This document shows positions 36,123 through 45,431 of a DNA stretch of 64,000 nt, in pieces. The DNA is from Nonomuraea cypriaca (lineage in GTDB: Bacteria; Actinomycetota; Actinomycetes; Streptosporangiales; Streptosporangiaceae): contig NZ_JADOGI010000007.1 of assembly GCF_015645445.1 (NCBI RefSeq), positions 1 through 64,000 of the forward strand, in the 5' to 3' direction. Under the pieces are notes generated by a model. That model saw only the letters and a list, made by a program, of their open reading frames with translations, did not search any database and was not told the origin of the DNA. The translations under genes and the position numbers were made by a program. Position 1 is the stretch's first letter, and the number at the start of each line of letters is the position of its first letter.

Positions 36123-36587
36123 ATGGCTGGTTTGAACGGCGGCCGGTTCGAGGCGCAACGCGCGAGGAACCTAGAGCGCGCCCGTCGTAGCGGCGTGCCG
36201 GACTCGGTGGCAAGGCTCTTTGCCCTCGTTCAGGAGCCCCGGGGCGATAACGAACCTTCGACACCGGGCTTCGACGCAATCTTGCGAGATGAGATTGCCC
36301 GGATGCGCAAACGCATTAGTGAGCCAGCGGCCAACTCTGGCAGCCTGGTCGAGGCAGGCGGATTCGGTGGTCTTGTGGAGACCGAGGCAACGACAAGTGC
36401 CCACCGTCTTCTGACCGCGGCTGAAGCCGACGGTATGTCAAGAGCCGCTGGCCTGTTGCGTGCGGCTCTTGATCGGTGTGGAAGCGTCCCTCGGTCCGGC
36501 GCCGAGAGCGCAGAATCGCCATCGTTTCCGGAACACGAAAGGATCCTGAATCCCGAGACCGGGCGACCGATTGGGATGTGGCGTTAG
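36123..36587 (+). CDS. Hypothetical protein convergent with the HKD nuclease gene
   Basis: A 154-residue hydrophilic, alanine- and arginine-rich product (MAGLNGGRFEAQRARNLERA, then ARLFALVQEP, ending NPETGRPIGMWR). It is the only plus-strand gene between the sspA and nuclease operons and ends in a four-base overlap with the nuclease stop. No membrane segment or catalytic motif is seen. The ribosome-binding site is weak. The coding quality looks fair, but I do not recognise it. Confidence 0.5.
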   Translation: MAGLNGGRFEAQRARNLERARRSGVPDSVARLFALVQEPRGDNEPSTPGFDAILRDEIARMRKRISEPAANSGSLVEAGGFGGLVETEATTSAHRLLTAAEADGMSRAAGLLRAALDRCGSVPRSGAESAESPSFPEHERILNPETGRPIGMWR

Positions 36588-37477
36588 CCGATCAGGCGCG
36601 TGCCTCCAGAGATGCGCTGATAGTTGGGAAGAAAATGGGCGATCCAGGCCGCAAGCGTTTCCCATGCGTCTGCAGGATCGCTAATCGTGCGCCCAGTCTC
36701 TCCGCAGAGCTCAACAAGTCGTTGAACAGCCTTCATAGTGGTCAGATTGCTACATTCGCGCGCAATTCGTCCGGTAAAACCTTGCCGAAGTATAGCCCCT
36801 ACATATCTATTGAATGCTTCTTCTGTCGCTAGACCTGTGGGTACGCCCAATGCGGCTAGTTCTGGTCGAACGATTTCTGCCACGCTTTCTTCACGCTGTC
36901 CGGTGTACACCCTCCAGAGGACTTCTGGAGGGCGATACATGGGCAGCCAGTCTGTGCGGTCTGTTGCCTCGATAGGTGGTCGGACCGGCGCGGTCGGCAG
37001 CATTGCAGCGGCCTCGATGACCGCATCGCGATCAGCTTCTGTGGCTGGCGCCGATGTGCCCTGCAACACAGCTAGCAGTGACACGAGTGCGGGGTCATCT
37101 GCTGTGGTCTCGACCAAGATCTCGACCGCGCCTGGCCGGTGCCATCCCAGCCCGTTGGAAGTAATGTTCGCAGAACCGACGAGGGCACGAGGCCCTGCAA
37201 TATATGCCTTTGCATGCACAACAGGGTGAAGTGCAACAGTCCCACCGCGTTGGCTAATGAGATCGAAGACCCGCGGGTCGCTCACTCCAGCTACAACTTC
37301 ATCTGGTCGCCATCGCGTAAATACCTCTAACGAGGATCCGCTAGGAAGCGCTGCAAGTAAGGGCTCAATTCCTGAGACCGTGATGAAGGGCGAGACTATT
37401 GTCAGGCCTTCCGCATCCCGCGCCAGCCCTAGGAGACGCTCACCGCAGCGTTGCGGATCAAGCCCCGACTGGGTCAC
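36584..37477 (-). CDS. Phospholipase D-superfamily (HKD) nuclease
   Basis: A 297-residue protein with one HKD-type motif: HAKAYIAGPRALVGSANITS, giving His88, Lys90 and the GSxN element at 101-104. Single-motif HKD proteins act as dimeric endonucleases, and many serve as the cutting subunit of restriction-like systems. The C-terminal half (EEAFNRYVGAILRQGFTGRI) resembles a DNA-binding helical region. Its start overlaps the GHKL ATPase stop by four bases, making it the third gene of a coupled three-gene operon. Confidence 0.82.
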   Translation of the reverse strand: MTQSGLDPQRCGERLLGLARDAEGLTIVSPFITVSGIEPLLAALPSGSSLEVFTRWRPDEVVAGVSDPRVFDLISQRGGTVALHPVVHAKAYIAGPRALVGSANITSNGLGWHRPGAVEILVETTADDPALVSLLAVLQGTSAPATEADRDAVIEAAAMLPTAPVRPPIEATDRTDWLPMYRPPEVLWRVYTGQREESVAEIVRPELAALGVPTGLATEEAFNRYVGAILRQGFTGRIARECSNLTTMKAVQRLVELCGETGRTISDPADAWETLAAWIAHFLPNYQRISGGTRLIG

Positions 37478-39465
37478 GCGTCACCGTCCCCATCCTGAGT
37501 ATCATCCTCTCCGCCAAACAGTGAAGCGGCCTTGAAAGCAACGTCCCCAACATACTCTCCGAGACGGCGGCCCCACCCCTCGCGGATCTCTTTGATCATC
37601 CCTATGGACGGGTGTGTTCGGTGCTCGTTTTCATACCGGGACCAGGCGAGCAGTAGCCATGTCACCGCATCTACGCTTTGCACCAACAGCCTTTTAGCCT
37701 CTTCCTCGCTCATCGCCTCGATTTCGTCATTAGCAACGCGGAGGGGGCCGATCAGGCTCTTATAAGCCGGGTGCGCATTGTTAATACACAGAATCTCTAG
37801 ATTGAGTGCCTCGTCGGGCCAGAAGAATGCTGGCGCCTCTTTCACGGGGCGGTCAACTACTTGCACTGTAACGCCGCGCTGGTAGTTGGCAATGATCGCG
37901 CCACGGATTTCCGCCGGCACGTCCTGCTCTTCCAGCTTGTGATCGATCGCTTCGGCCGCCTTGATGGGGTCCGGCTTGTTGTTGGCGAAGTCAGCCTCGC
38001 CAGGTGTCGGACTCACACCGGAGCGGGTCTTCTTGACATTGGAGGCGACGCTCGTGATGGCAGGCTGGGGTCGTCGAGCGCCCGAGGCAGCCTGCTGCGC
38101 GTTCTTCCCTTCCTGCTTCATCGCGTTGACGAGGGCCACGAGCTGGTAGGCCATATCGTAAAGCTCTGCGATCGGGTGGTCCTCGTCGAACAGTCCCTCC
38201 TCGATCGCCTCGTCCTTAGTTAGACGGTGCTCCCGCGCCAGACGAAGTGCTTGTGCGAGGTTAGGGGCGTCCTGCTTGTTGTTGGTAACCCCGAAAATCT
38301 CGTCGAGGCATGGGTCGAAGGCAATCTCGACGCCCCACCAACGGTCCGTAGCTTCCTGAGCCAGTGTCTTCTCCAGGACGAGCTCGCGATCAGCCCGCAT
38401 GACAGAAATACCGGAATTGTCACGGGCGTGGCGCCCCTGGTGAGTGCTGATTCCAGCGTTGCGACCCGGCCGTGCTTCGGGTTTCGCAAGCGACAACTGA
38501 GCGCGAACGGTCGAGGTACCCTCACCATCCGGTCGTTGAAGGACGAACGTGCGGGACGTGTGGTGTTCGGCAAAGGGCGGTTCGTCCGTGATGGGAACCA
38601 GAGGTTTTCCATCATCTTCGGCGGATGCTTCCCAGTATCCCAGCGTTGTCTCAGCAACCGGGTGGAGGTACAACGGGTCGTTCGGCCTAACCTCCTGGAA
38701 CCCATCAGGTCCGCCCAACGTGTCCGCTTCCATCACGGCTACCTGAATACTGCGCCGTCGAGTATCAGAGGTTAGAAACTCCCGATAGACGCGCCCGAGA
38801 AGGTATTCCGTATGGGCAAACATCGTCTCAGCGCGCACCCAACGCAGCTTGTCAAGGTGCGTCCACCGAATCACGGTTCCGCTGTAGAGCGCTTGGCCCA
38901 TGGAGGTATCGGGAACAGCGTGATCCTTATAAACATCAAGGACCCAGTCCGGCAAGGCCACGTAGGCCGGGCTTGACGGCTGGGTCGGCCAGGGAACGGT
39001 CAGCGCTCCCTTCTTGGCTGAGTCCTCGACCTCCTTCAGATCGAGGTACGTGTGCGATGCGTTTTCCGGCTGTGTCTTCTGCCAGGTCCAAACATCCGTT
39101 CGCTTGCACTGCGAGACGCTCGCCTGTGGCAGCCCCATACCGAACCGTCCGATGCCGGATCGATCGTCGTATTTGCCTGAGCCGCCGAAAGACAGTGCGA
39201 GATTGAGTGCCTCCTCTGTCATACCTCCGCCATCGTCGATGACCCATATCTCATCGACCCGCTTCGTAGCGCGCTGCTTGCCTTGCACCGTACGTTGCAC
39301 GATAACCAGCAACACCGTGTTGGCATCGCCCCACTGAAATGAGTTGTCGATCAACTCAGCTAGAGCATAATCGGTGCCCTTGTAACCGGTGTCACGGATT
39401 GACTTCACTGTTTGCGAACCAGAAAGAAGGGGTGCTTCCTGCCTCGCGATACCTGGTGTTACCAC
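37474..39465 (-). CDS. MORC-like GHKL ATPase
   Basis: A 663-residue protein with an N-terminal GHKL (gyrase/Hsp90/histidine kinase/MutL) ATPase: N-box ELIDNS (37-42), G1 DDGGGM (78-82) and G2 GIGRFGMGLP (104-113). An S5-like region and a long helical C-terminus follow. Prokaryotic MORC and paraMORC proteins of this layout are known in operons with superfamily II helicases and endonucleases of restriction-type systems, which is exactly the context here. It overlaps the helicase stop by seven bases. An ATP-gated clamp around DNA is the inferred role. Confidence 0.85.
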   Translation of the reverse strand: MVTPGIARQEAPLLSGSQTVKSIRDTGYKGTDYALAELIDNSFQWGDANTVLLVIVQRTVQGKQRATKRVDEIWVIDDGGGMTEEALNLALSFGGSGKYDDRSGIGRFGMGLPQASVSQCKRTDVWTWQKTQPENASHTYLDLKEVEDSAKKGALTVPWPTQPSSPAYVALPDWVLDVYKDHAVPDTSMGQALYSGTVIRWTHLDKLRWVRAETMFAHTEYLLGRVYREFLTSDTRRRSIQVAVMEADTLGGPDGFQEVRPNDPLYLHPVAETTLGYWEASAEDDGKPLVPITDEPPFAEHHTSRTFVLQRPDGEGTSTVRAQLSLAKPEARPGRNAGISTHQGRHARDNSGISVMRADRELVLEKTLAQEATDRWWGVEIAFDPCLDEIFGVTNNKQDAPNLAQALRLAREHRLTKDEAIEEGLFDEDHPIAELYDMAYQLVALVNAMKQEGKNAQQAASGARRPQPAITSVASNVKKTRSGVSPTPGEADFANNKPDPIKAAEAIDHKLEEQDVPAEIRGAIIANYQRGVTVQVVDRPVKEAPAFFWPDEALNLEILCINNAHPAYKSLIGPLRVANDEIEAMSEEEAKRLLVQSVDAVTWLLLAWSRYENEHRTHPSIGMIKEIREGWGRRLGEYVGDVAFKAASLFGGEDDTQDGDGDA

Positions 39466-41033
39466 AAGTCCTCCCAGTGCGTGAAAGCAGCAGCAATGGT
39501 GCCGAATGCTGGAACGGAGGGGTCAACAACGGTGGCGACCACTGCCTTCTTGTTTCCGCCAGCTTTCGGGCCTCGGATGCCTCGGCCTACCATCTGGCTG
39601 TACAACACAAGCGAGCGCGTGGGCCGGGCTATGACTACCGCGCTTGTTTGTGGGGCATCGAAGCCTGTGGTCAGCACACCATAGTTGACTAGCACACGAG
39701 TAACGCGTGCCGAGCTCTTATACATGCGGATCGCAGTGTCGCGGATCTCCGGTGCTGTAGTACCGTCCACCGCGTCAGCTAGCACCCCCGCCGCCCGTAG
39801 GGTCGCCGCGACAACGTGGGCTAGATCAACAGATGCCGCGAAGACGATGATCCGGCGATGCGACTCCTTGACTAGCTGCAGCGTTGCCGCGACAACTTCC
39901 TTGAGATAGCCATCCTCATCCATCCCCAGCTCTGCCGGGTCATCAGCCACAGGTGCCGGCTCCTCCTCCGCATCTGGCAGCTCACCAAGCAGGCGAAATT
40001 CCGGCTCGGCAAGATAGCCCTGCTGTATGAGGTAGTCAACAGGTCCGGCTGCGCCACCATCCGTAGCAGTATCTAGCTCAATCTTGGTGTGCTCGAAGAA
40101 TGCGGCGAGCTCCTCGTCCGCGGTAGAGCCCACAAACGTACGCCCTGGCGTAGCGCTCAAACCAACGATGGGCGTGATCGGCTGCCCTGCCACGGATAGC
40201 TGTTCCACCACCTGCCGATAGGTTGGCGCAATGGCTTGGTGAGCTTCATCGAAGACGATCAGCCCCAACCGACGTCCGAGGTCACGGAGCAGCTCAGGCT
40301 CATTCCGGCGTGCATAAATCGTCTGCAAGCTCGCCACGAGGAGACCATCTATCACGTCATCGCTGTTCCAATCCTGGCCGCTCCATGCGGCCAGGATAGG
40401 AACTTCACGGTTACCCAGCGCGTTCCAGGCCCGGTGAAACTCTCGAGCCGCCTGATCAAGCAGCTCGCGCGTCGAGGCAAGCCAGAGCACTGGTCGCCCC
40501 TCATGTTCTCGAAGAAAGTCGCACACCATGCTCAAGGTCGTGCGGGTCTTCCCCGACCCCGTCGGCATGTGCAGCAGAAGACGAGTCCTACCTTTACTTA
40601 GCAGAGACCGCGCTTCCGTCACGGCCCGCCGCTGATGAGGAAACAGTCCATACACCGGAGTGGCCTGGGTGGGCAGAGCCGCTATCTTGTCGCTGTGGGC
40701 TTCAGGTAGCCCGAGGAAGACGGCTACGCGACTGGAATTCGCAAGCACCGCCCGCGCGCTCAGGTCAGCTGGTCCTAGCGACAGGCGTTCCGACAAAGCC
40801 CAGCGTTGCTCTTCTGGGAGCTCATCGGGCAATACGCCGGCGTCAGCGAGGCGGCGAACAGCAGAGATGGGGTCACCGAGACATGCCACAGCAAGCACCG
40901 CATCAGACGGCATCTTTGCGACGAGGCCATCTCGGACAAGCCTCGTAATCGTACGGGCCACACGAGAGTCGACGAGAGACTGGGCATGTGCCGCAGTCTC
41001 TAGCAGGTCGAAGATCGTGTACCGGCCGTTCAC
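39459..41033 (-). CDS. Superfamily II DEAH-box helicase
   Basis: A 524-residue helicase. After a unique 120-residue N-terminus come motif Q/I (FPHQRRAVTEA, MPTGSGKT at 156-163), motif II DEAH (262-265), motif III LSATP (292-296), and the second RecA domain with motif V LTTGFDAP and VI SQMVGRGIRGP. This is the RE3/ResIII-like group common in restriction systems. No nuclease domain is fused; the HKD protein two genes downstream would supply it. It is the first gene of the operon, reading away from a 540-base intergenic region. Confidence 0.9.
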   Translation of the reverse strand: MNGRYTIFDLLETAAHAQSLVDSRVARTITRLVRDGLVAKMPSDAVLAVACLGDPISAVRRLADAGVLPDELPEEQRWALSERLSLGPADLSARAVLANSSRVAVFLGLPEAHSDKIAALPTQATPVYGLFPHQRRAVTEARSLLSKGRTRLLLHMPTGSGKTRTTLSMVCDFLREHEGRPVLWLASTRELLDQAAREFHRAWNALGNREVPILAAWSGQDWNSDDVIDGLLVASLQTIYARRNEPELLRDLGRRLGLIVFDEAHQAIAPTYRQVVEQLSVAGQPITPIVGLSATPGRTFVGSTADEELAAFFEHTKIELDTATDGGAAGPVDYLIQQGYLAEPEFRLLGELPDAEEEPAPVADDPAELGMDEDGYLKEVVAATLQLVKESHRRIIVFAASVDLAHVVAATLRAAGVLADAVDGTTAPEIRDTAIRMYKSSARVTRVLVNYGVLTTGFDAPQTSAVVIARPTRSLVLYSQMVGRGIRGPKAGGNKKAVVATVVDPSVPAFGTIAAAFTHWEDLW

Positions 41034-41573
41034 AGACGCTCAGATCCTGAGGGAAAGCTGAAGAGAACTGTCTGAAGGAAGAGACTGCGTTGGAGCCGGA
41101 CGAACATTTGAGGGGCAGGCGAAGCGAAGGTCGTCAACCTGTGCGTGGGCACAGAGTGACGCAGAGTGGGTCACGGCAGTAGTGCAGTCCATCCGAACGG
41201 TATCCTCCGCACGCATCGCTTCGAAGGTTGTTAGCTACATGGTTCGCCTTAGCGGATGGTACGGCATCGGCTCGATGGTCTCATCCTATTGTTGTATCTC
41301 GGTAACAATTAGTTCCCAGCCAGTTTGCTAGCGCGATTGCGGCTGAGCGGAAAATAGGCACATAACGGGGCAATAGGAACGATCAGAGCTTCGGGTGACG
41401 GCTCAACCTCTGCCCAATTGCCTCCCATAGGGCTCCCCTCCACTCCCGGGCCCCTGCTGCAACTACAACCGATTGATACACCTCCGCCCATCGTGCATGA
41501 GGATCATCGGCCGCAGCAGAGCGACCGGCCGGATGTCGCGTAAAGTGACCGCACGGTGACACGGCCGGAGTTA
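41034..41573. other. Divergent intergenic region
   Basis: About 540 bases between the helicase operon and a plus-strand gene. It is relatively AT-rich around 41280-41330 and likely holds both promoters. No RNA gene or intact ORF is seen. Confidence 0.4.
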
Positions 41574-42437
41574 ATGTCAGGCATGGAGGTTGGAGAAGAG
41601 TGGGCTTATCGCGAGCGGCCGAGGGCGCTGGGCGATCCCGTGCACCGCGTCACGATCGTCAAGATACGAGATAGCGACGACTCGATCAGGATCCGCCGGC
41701 TGGACGGCGATGACGCCGGGCTGCAGGAATGGGTCTCCTACACCTCTCTGCTGGATCGCTGGGCCGCCATCGAACCGCGGCTCAACGACGAACGGCGGCT
41801 GTTGGCAGTCAGAGAGGTGTCGACTACAGCTGGCGGCACGGTGGAGTACGAAGCTGCGTTGCTCGTCGTGAAAAACTGCGGGCTTGGCCGACGGCTGATC
41901 CTCGGACGAAGTAGGAGCGAGACCGGAGTCCTTCGGATCGACAACCCCACGAGCGTTGCCGAACGCTTGGGGCTCACGCCCGAAGAACTAGGAGACGGCT
42001 CGCGGGCCTTCCATGATCGCCATGGGGTGTTGATCAGCCCTTGGCAAGCGGCACAGCGATTGATACCGACCATCGCGAGCGTCTTCTCCGAGGACGTCAT
42101 GGAAGCGATCCACCGCGAAGAAGCTGAGTTCCGTGACGAGTCCCTCTACGGAAACTCCCATCGACGATCCTGGGAGGATGCCCGCGACGAGCGCAAGGTA
42201 CGGCTGCGCGAGCGCGAACCTGTGCACGCCATGGTGCGGCAGTGGTGCGGACAGGAGGCCGTTGAGCGGTTCGATGAGCTGATCGCCTTGCGCAACGAAG
42301 TTGTACGGCTTGGCCAGCTCCTCGACCGGGCGGTCGAGGCACTGCGCAAGCGCGGGGCCACGGCTACCGCCGCCACCATTGAAAGCGACCTGGGCGTCCC
42401 CATCGCCATGCTGATGGATAGAGATCGTCATACCTGA
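41574..42437 (+). CDS. Hypothetical protein of the defence island
   Basis: A product of about 287 residues I do not recognise. The N-terminal 100 residues look like a beta-rich domain (VGEEWAYRERP, VHRVTIVKIRDSDDSIRIRR). The rest is helical and charged, with a C-terminal coiled-coil-like segment (ELIALRNEVVRLGQLLDRAV). GGAG lies close before the ATG at 41574; the ATG at 41583 is equally possible. Its 3' end overlaps the convergent gene by 74 bases, an arrangement that implies antisense transcription unless termination is tight. Confidence 0.6.
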   Translation: MSGMEVGEEWAYRERPRALGDPVHRVTIVKIRDSDDSIRIRRLDGDDAGLQEWVSYTSLLDRWAAIEPRLNDERRLLAVREVSTTAGGTVEYEAALLVVKNCGLGRRLILGRSRSETGVLRIDNPTSVAERLGLTPEELGDGSRAFHDRHGVLISPWQAAQRLIPTIASVFSEDVMEAIHREEAEFRDESLYGNSHRRSWEDARDERKVRLREREPVHAMVRQWCGQEAVERFDELIALRNEVVRLGQLLDRAVEALRKRGATATAATIESDLGVPIAMLMDRDRHT

Positions 42438-43887
42438 CACCAGCGGGTTCTTCCGGTCGTGATTCTCGTTCGCCTCGCCTTTCTTCCCGTAGGTAGCGGC
42501 GCAGGGCTTTCAGCGTCGGCTCGCTGTCGAAGTCCGCCTCGGTCAGCACGCTCGGCGTGTGCAGGGGATCCATGTCATCTGCTTGTGCTCGCGCCCACGC
42601 CACCCACTGCGTAATCGTTGCCTCCTGTGCAGGCAGCGTCGCCGCAAGTGCTTCCAGCTCCAGACAGAATTCGCGGATAGCCGCAGCGCAAGCCCATCCC
42701 TCTAGCGCTTGGCCGAAGGCTCGCCGCCTGTGCTCCTCCCTTGCCTGGTCGGCGGCCTGTGCAAGTTCCGTATCGCGTTCTGCTCGCCGCGCCGCCTCCC
42801 GTCGTTGCCGTTCCTCCTCCTCGCGTCGCCAGTTCTCAGCGCGTTCCCGCTCAGCCTTCTCTCGCGCCAGGCCCGCCTGCTGGTCAGCCTCGGAGCGCCG
42901 CTCAATCTCTGTGACGGCTGCTCGTATCTTGTCCTCCAGGCGTGAACGCTTGTCATCCGCCCAGCTCTGCAGACCGCGCCCTTCCCCCAGCTCGAGCCTG
43001 AGCCGGCCCGAGGGGACCTCGTCATACTCGGGCGTGACCCGTTGCCATGGGTAGAGCTTTCGGCTCCGGAGTTCCTCTTCGGTGAACACGTGAGGAACGC
43101 GGTCGAGTTCCTCCTTGATGTTCAGTGCATAGTGGTGTCCACGCGCGTGCGCGTGAAGGCCGTGTGGCTTGCCTCGCCTGGATATGCCGATGCAATGGCC
43201 GCGTTTCAGCAGATCCTCTGCTAAGGCTCGTACCACTTCCAGCGCGCGGCCGATCGTCCCGTCGGTGACGTCGATGGAATGACGATCTTCCCGAAGCCAA
43301 GCCGCAAGCTCGTCAGGGTCGGTGATCAGGTCACGGACGCTCAACCGGATGCGATTCCAGTCCGTCTCATCGGGATGTGCAGCATCCTCCAGTCGCAGGA
43401 TGAGGTCCCCGCGGTCGCGACCGGTATGTAGGAGGCGGAAGCCCTCAGGGATCAATCCGTGACGCTTGGCCGCGTCCAAGGCCCGTCGATGCAGTGCCCT
43501 GGTGGCCTTGTCCGGGTCATGGATATGCAGCGTCCCCCCTTCGTCCTGCAAGCGCTTGATCAGTTCAGCCGCCAAGGCGCGAGGTGATTGCGGCCTAAGG
43601 TCGGCAGTTCGTCTTCCGCTCTTGGAACTCACGGTGGGAGATGTCAGAGCCGCGGCGCCCTGGTAGTAGCCATGCGCGAGGTAGAAGCGACCTGCCTCCG
43701 TTACCTCAGCGATCCAAATGCCGTCTTTTCGTGGGGTCGAAACTAATCCCCTGTCCCGGAGTGCATACACGGTACGAGCCAAATCACTGTCCTTGGCGGT
43801 GACCGATTCACCCTCCGCGATGCGGCGCAGGGCCGCCATTTGGCGCTCGTTCAGCTTGGCCCAGCGACGCATATCACTAGATGACAT
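42364..43887 (-). CDS. Hypothetical winged-helix and coiled-coil protein
   Basis: A 507-residue protein. The N-terminal 75 residues look like a winged helix (LNERQMAALRRIAEGESVTA, VYALRDRGLVSTPRK). A middle domain of unknown type follows. Residues about 320-410 are a strongly charged coiled coil (AEREREENWRREEEERQRRE-like composition), and the tail is WR-rich (SAWRWGRPGRFQWWRR). The ATG at 43887 has only a weak GGTGG. It may be a DNA-binding or scaffolding partner of a neighbouring defence module. Confidence 0.65.
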   Translation of the reverse strand: MSSSDMRRWAKLNERQMAALRRIAEGESVTAKDSDLARTVYALRDRGLVSTPRKDGIWIAEVTEAGRFYLAHGYYQGAAALTSPTVSSKSGRRTADLRPQSPRALAAELIKRLQDEGGTLHIHDPDKATRALHRRALDAAKRHGLIPEGFRLLHTGRDRGDLILRLEDAAHPDETDWNRIRLSVRDLITDPDELAAWLREDRHSIDVTDGTIGRALEVVRALAEDLLKRGHCIGISRRGKPHGLHAHARGHHYALNIKEELDRVPHVFTEEELRSRKLYPWQRVTPEYDEVPSGRLRLELGEGRGLQSWADDKRSRLEDKIRAAVTEIERRSEADQQAGLAREKAERERAENWRREEEERQRREAARRAERDTELAQAADQAREEHRRRAFGQALEGWACAAAIREFCLELEALAATLPAQEATITQWVAWARAQADDMDPLHTPSVLTEADFDSEPTLKALRRYLREERRGERESRPEEPAGVRYDDLYPSAWRWGRPGRFQWWRR

Positions 43888-44084
43888 CAAGTCGCCACCG
43901 TACGCAACCAGATTGCGCCACAACGGGTTCCCAACTCAGGAGTAGCACGATCAACCACGCTGGTGTTGCGGCCTGCGATAAGCACCGCAGAGCAGCTGAG
44001 GGGCGGACGGTGCCGTGGACGACGGACCGGTGAGTGTAGGTCTCTGCTGTGTGCGGCGTCGCGGGTAGGGCTAGCGTTGTCGCT

Positions 44085-45431
44085 GTGACCCCCGAACATC
44101 TGGAGTTGGTGGCAGCGCTGGTCGACCTCATCTCCGATGCACGACCACGAGCCGGCGAACATGCCGATCTGACCGACCGGGAAACAGCCGATGCAATCGC
44201 CGAGTCGCCGGCAGGTGACACCGTACGTCGGGCGGCGAACGCGGCCGCTCGGGCCAACGGGTATCTGAACGGCGAGCGCGGCGATCGACATGCGGGCCGG
44301 GCGTTGCAGGGCGATGCGCTATTCCGGCTCGGGGTCGCCGCCCTACTCAGGTCCAACCACGAGTTCAACGCCGAGGCTCTGGCCGGGCAGCTCGCCGCGT
44401 ACCTAGCCGGGCCGCCCGAAGACCTGTGGCGATACTTCGTTCTCAACATCGACTGGGAGCTGCCACGTCCGACCGACCTCGGCGGATGGAGACTTTCGCG
44501 ACCCGGCGCAGACGAATGGAGAGCCCAGCGGCCGGTCCCGATCGCAGCGGACCACGCGGCCACCCAGGCGTGGGATCCGTTGTTGGAGTCGGGATGGCAT
44601 GTCGTCCTGGCCACCCCTGACCCGGAGCTGGCACCCGTGCGGGATTTGCCTTTGCGGTTGTTCTCCCGCGGTCCGTCGACAAGGTCAGTGTGGGCGCCGC
44701 TCCTGGCTGTCAACCTGTGGTCGGACGAGCCGGCCCGGGTCGTGGCCGAGTATGTGGTGGAGCCCGGCCGGACCGTCGACTGCCTGTACTCTTCGATCCC
44801 CTACACGTACATCGGATCACCAGGCGATGAGTGCGAGGTCCCGCTGCTCGGGCCGCTTCACGTGGACGACAGCCACAGCGAGCGGCTGATCCGCTTCCTG
44901 ACGGAGATCACTACCCGGCTCACCGAGCGGGAACTCGGTACCAAGCTCCACGACCGCATCCGGCGTAGTGCGCTGCGGTTCCTGAGTACGTCGGACATGG
45001 TCGGCTACCGCGCCGATGTGACGTTCTCCGATGACGAGCCGCAGGTGGTGCTCAACTACGTGACGTCACTGGAGAACCTGCTTTCTGGCGGCAGTGAGAG
45101 CCACACAGATCTCTCTCGCAGGACGGCACAACGCGCCGCCGTCCTCATCGGCGAGAATGACGGCGACCGCCTACGCACACTCCGTTGCGTGAAGGACGCC
45201 TACAACGTTCGCAGCAGCATTGCCCATGGCAGCGATCCACGCCCGCGCAAGCTGACCGAAGCCGCCACACAGGTCAGATCGATCCTCCGCCGGGCGCTCG
45301 TCGCAGCGATCGTCCTCGGCGAGGCAGAGCTGGGCCCCTTGTGCGATGAAGCGCTCTTGTCCCAGGGGACGCTTCGCGCGAAAATCAACAACCCGCTCGC
45401 AGAATTCTACTCGCTTATCCATGCGCCTTAA
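44085..45431 (+). CDS. ApeA-like HEPN-domain protein
   Basis: A 448-residue protein whose C-terminal third is an ApeA-type HEPN domain: YVTSLENLLSGGSESHTDLS, RAAVLIGENDGDRLRTLRCV and the active-site motif YNVRSSIAHGSD with Arg376 and His381 (R-x4-H). HEPN proteins of this kind are metal-independent RNases in abortive-infection systems. The N-terminal 230 residues are unrecognised and may sense the trigger. The GTG start at 44085 gives MTPEHLELVAALVDLISDA. It stands alone between two minus-strand groups, diverging from the coiled-coil gene across 197 bases. Confidence 0.78.
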   Translation: MTPEHLELVAALVDLISDARPRAGEHADLTDRETADAIAESPAGDTVRRAANAAARANGYLNGERGDRHAGRALQGDALFRLGVAALLRSNHEFNAEALAGQLAAYLAGPPEDLWRYFVLNIDWELPRPTDLGGWRLSRPGADEWRAQRPVPIAADHAATQAWDPLLESGWHVVLATPDPELAPVRDLPLRLFSRGPSTRSVWAPLLAVNLWSDEPARVVAEYVVEPGRTVDCLYSSIPYTYIGSPGDECEVPLLGPLHVDDSHSERLIRFLTEITTRLTERELGTKLHDRIRRSALRFLSTSDMVGYRADVTFSDDEPQVVLNYVTSLENLLSGGSESHTDLSRRTAQRAAVLIGENDGDRLRTLRCVKDAYNVRSSIAHGSDPRPRKLTEAATQVRSILRRALVAAIVLGEAELGPLCDEALLSQGTLRAKINNPLAEFYSLIHAP

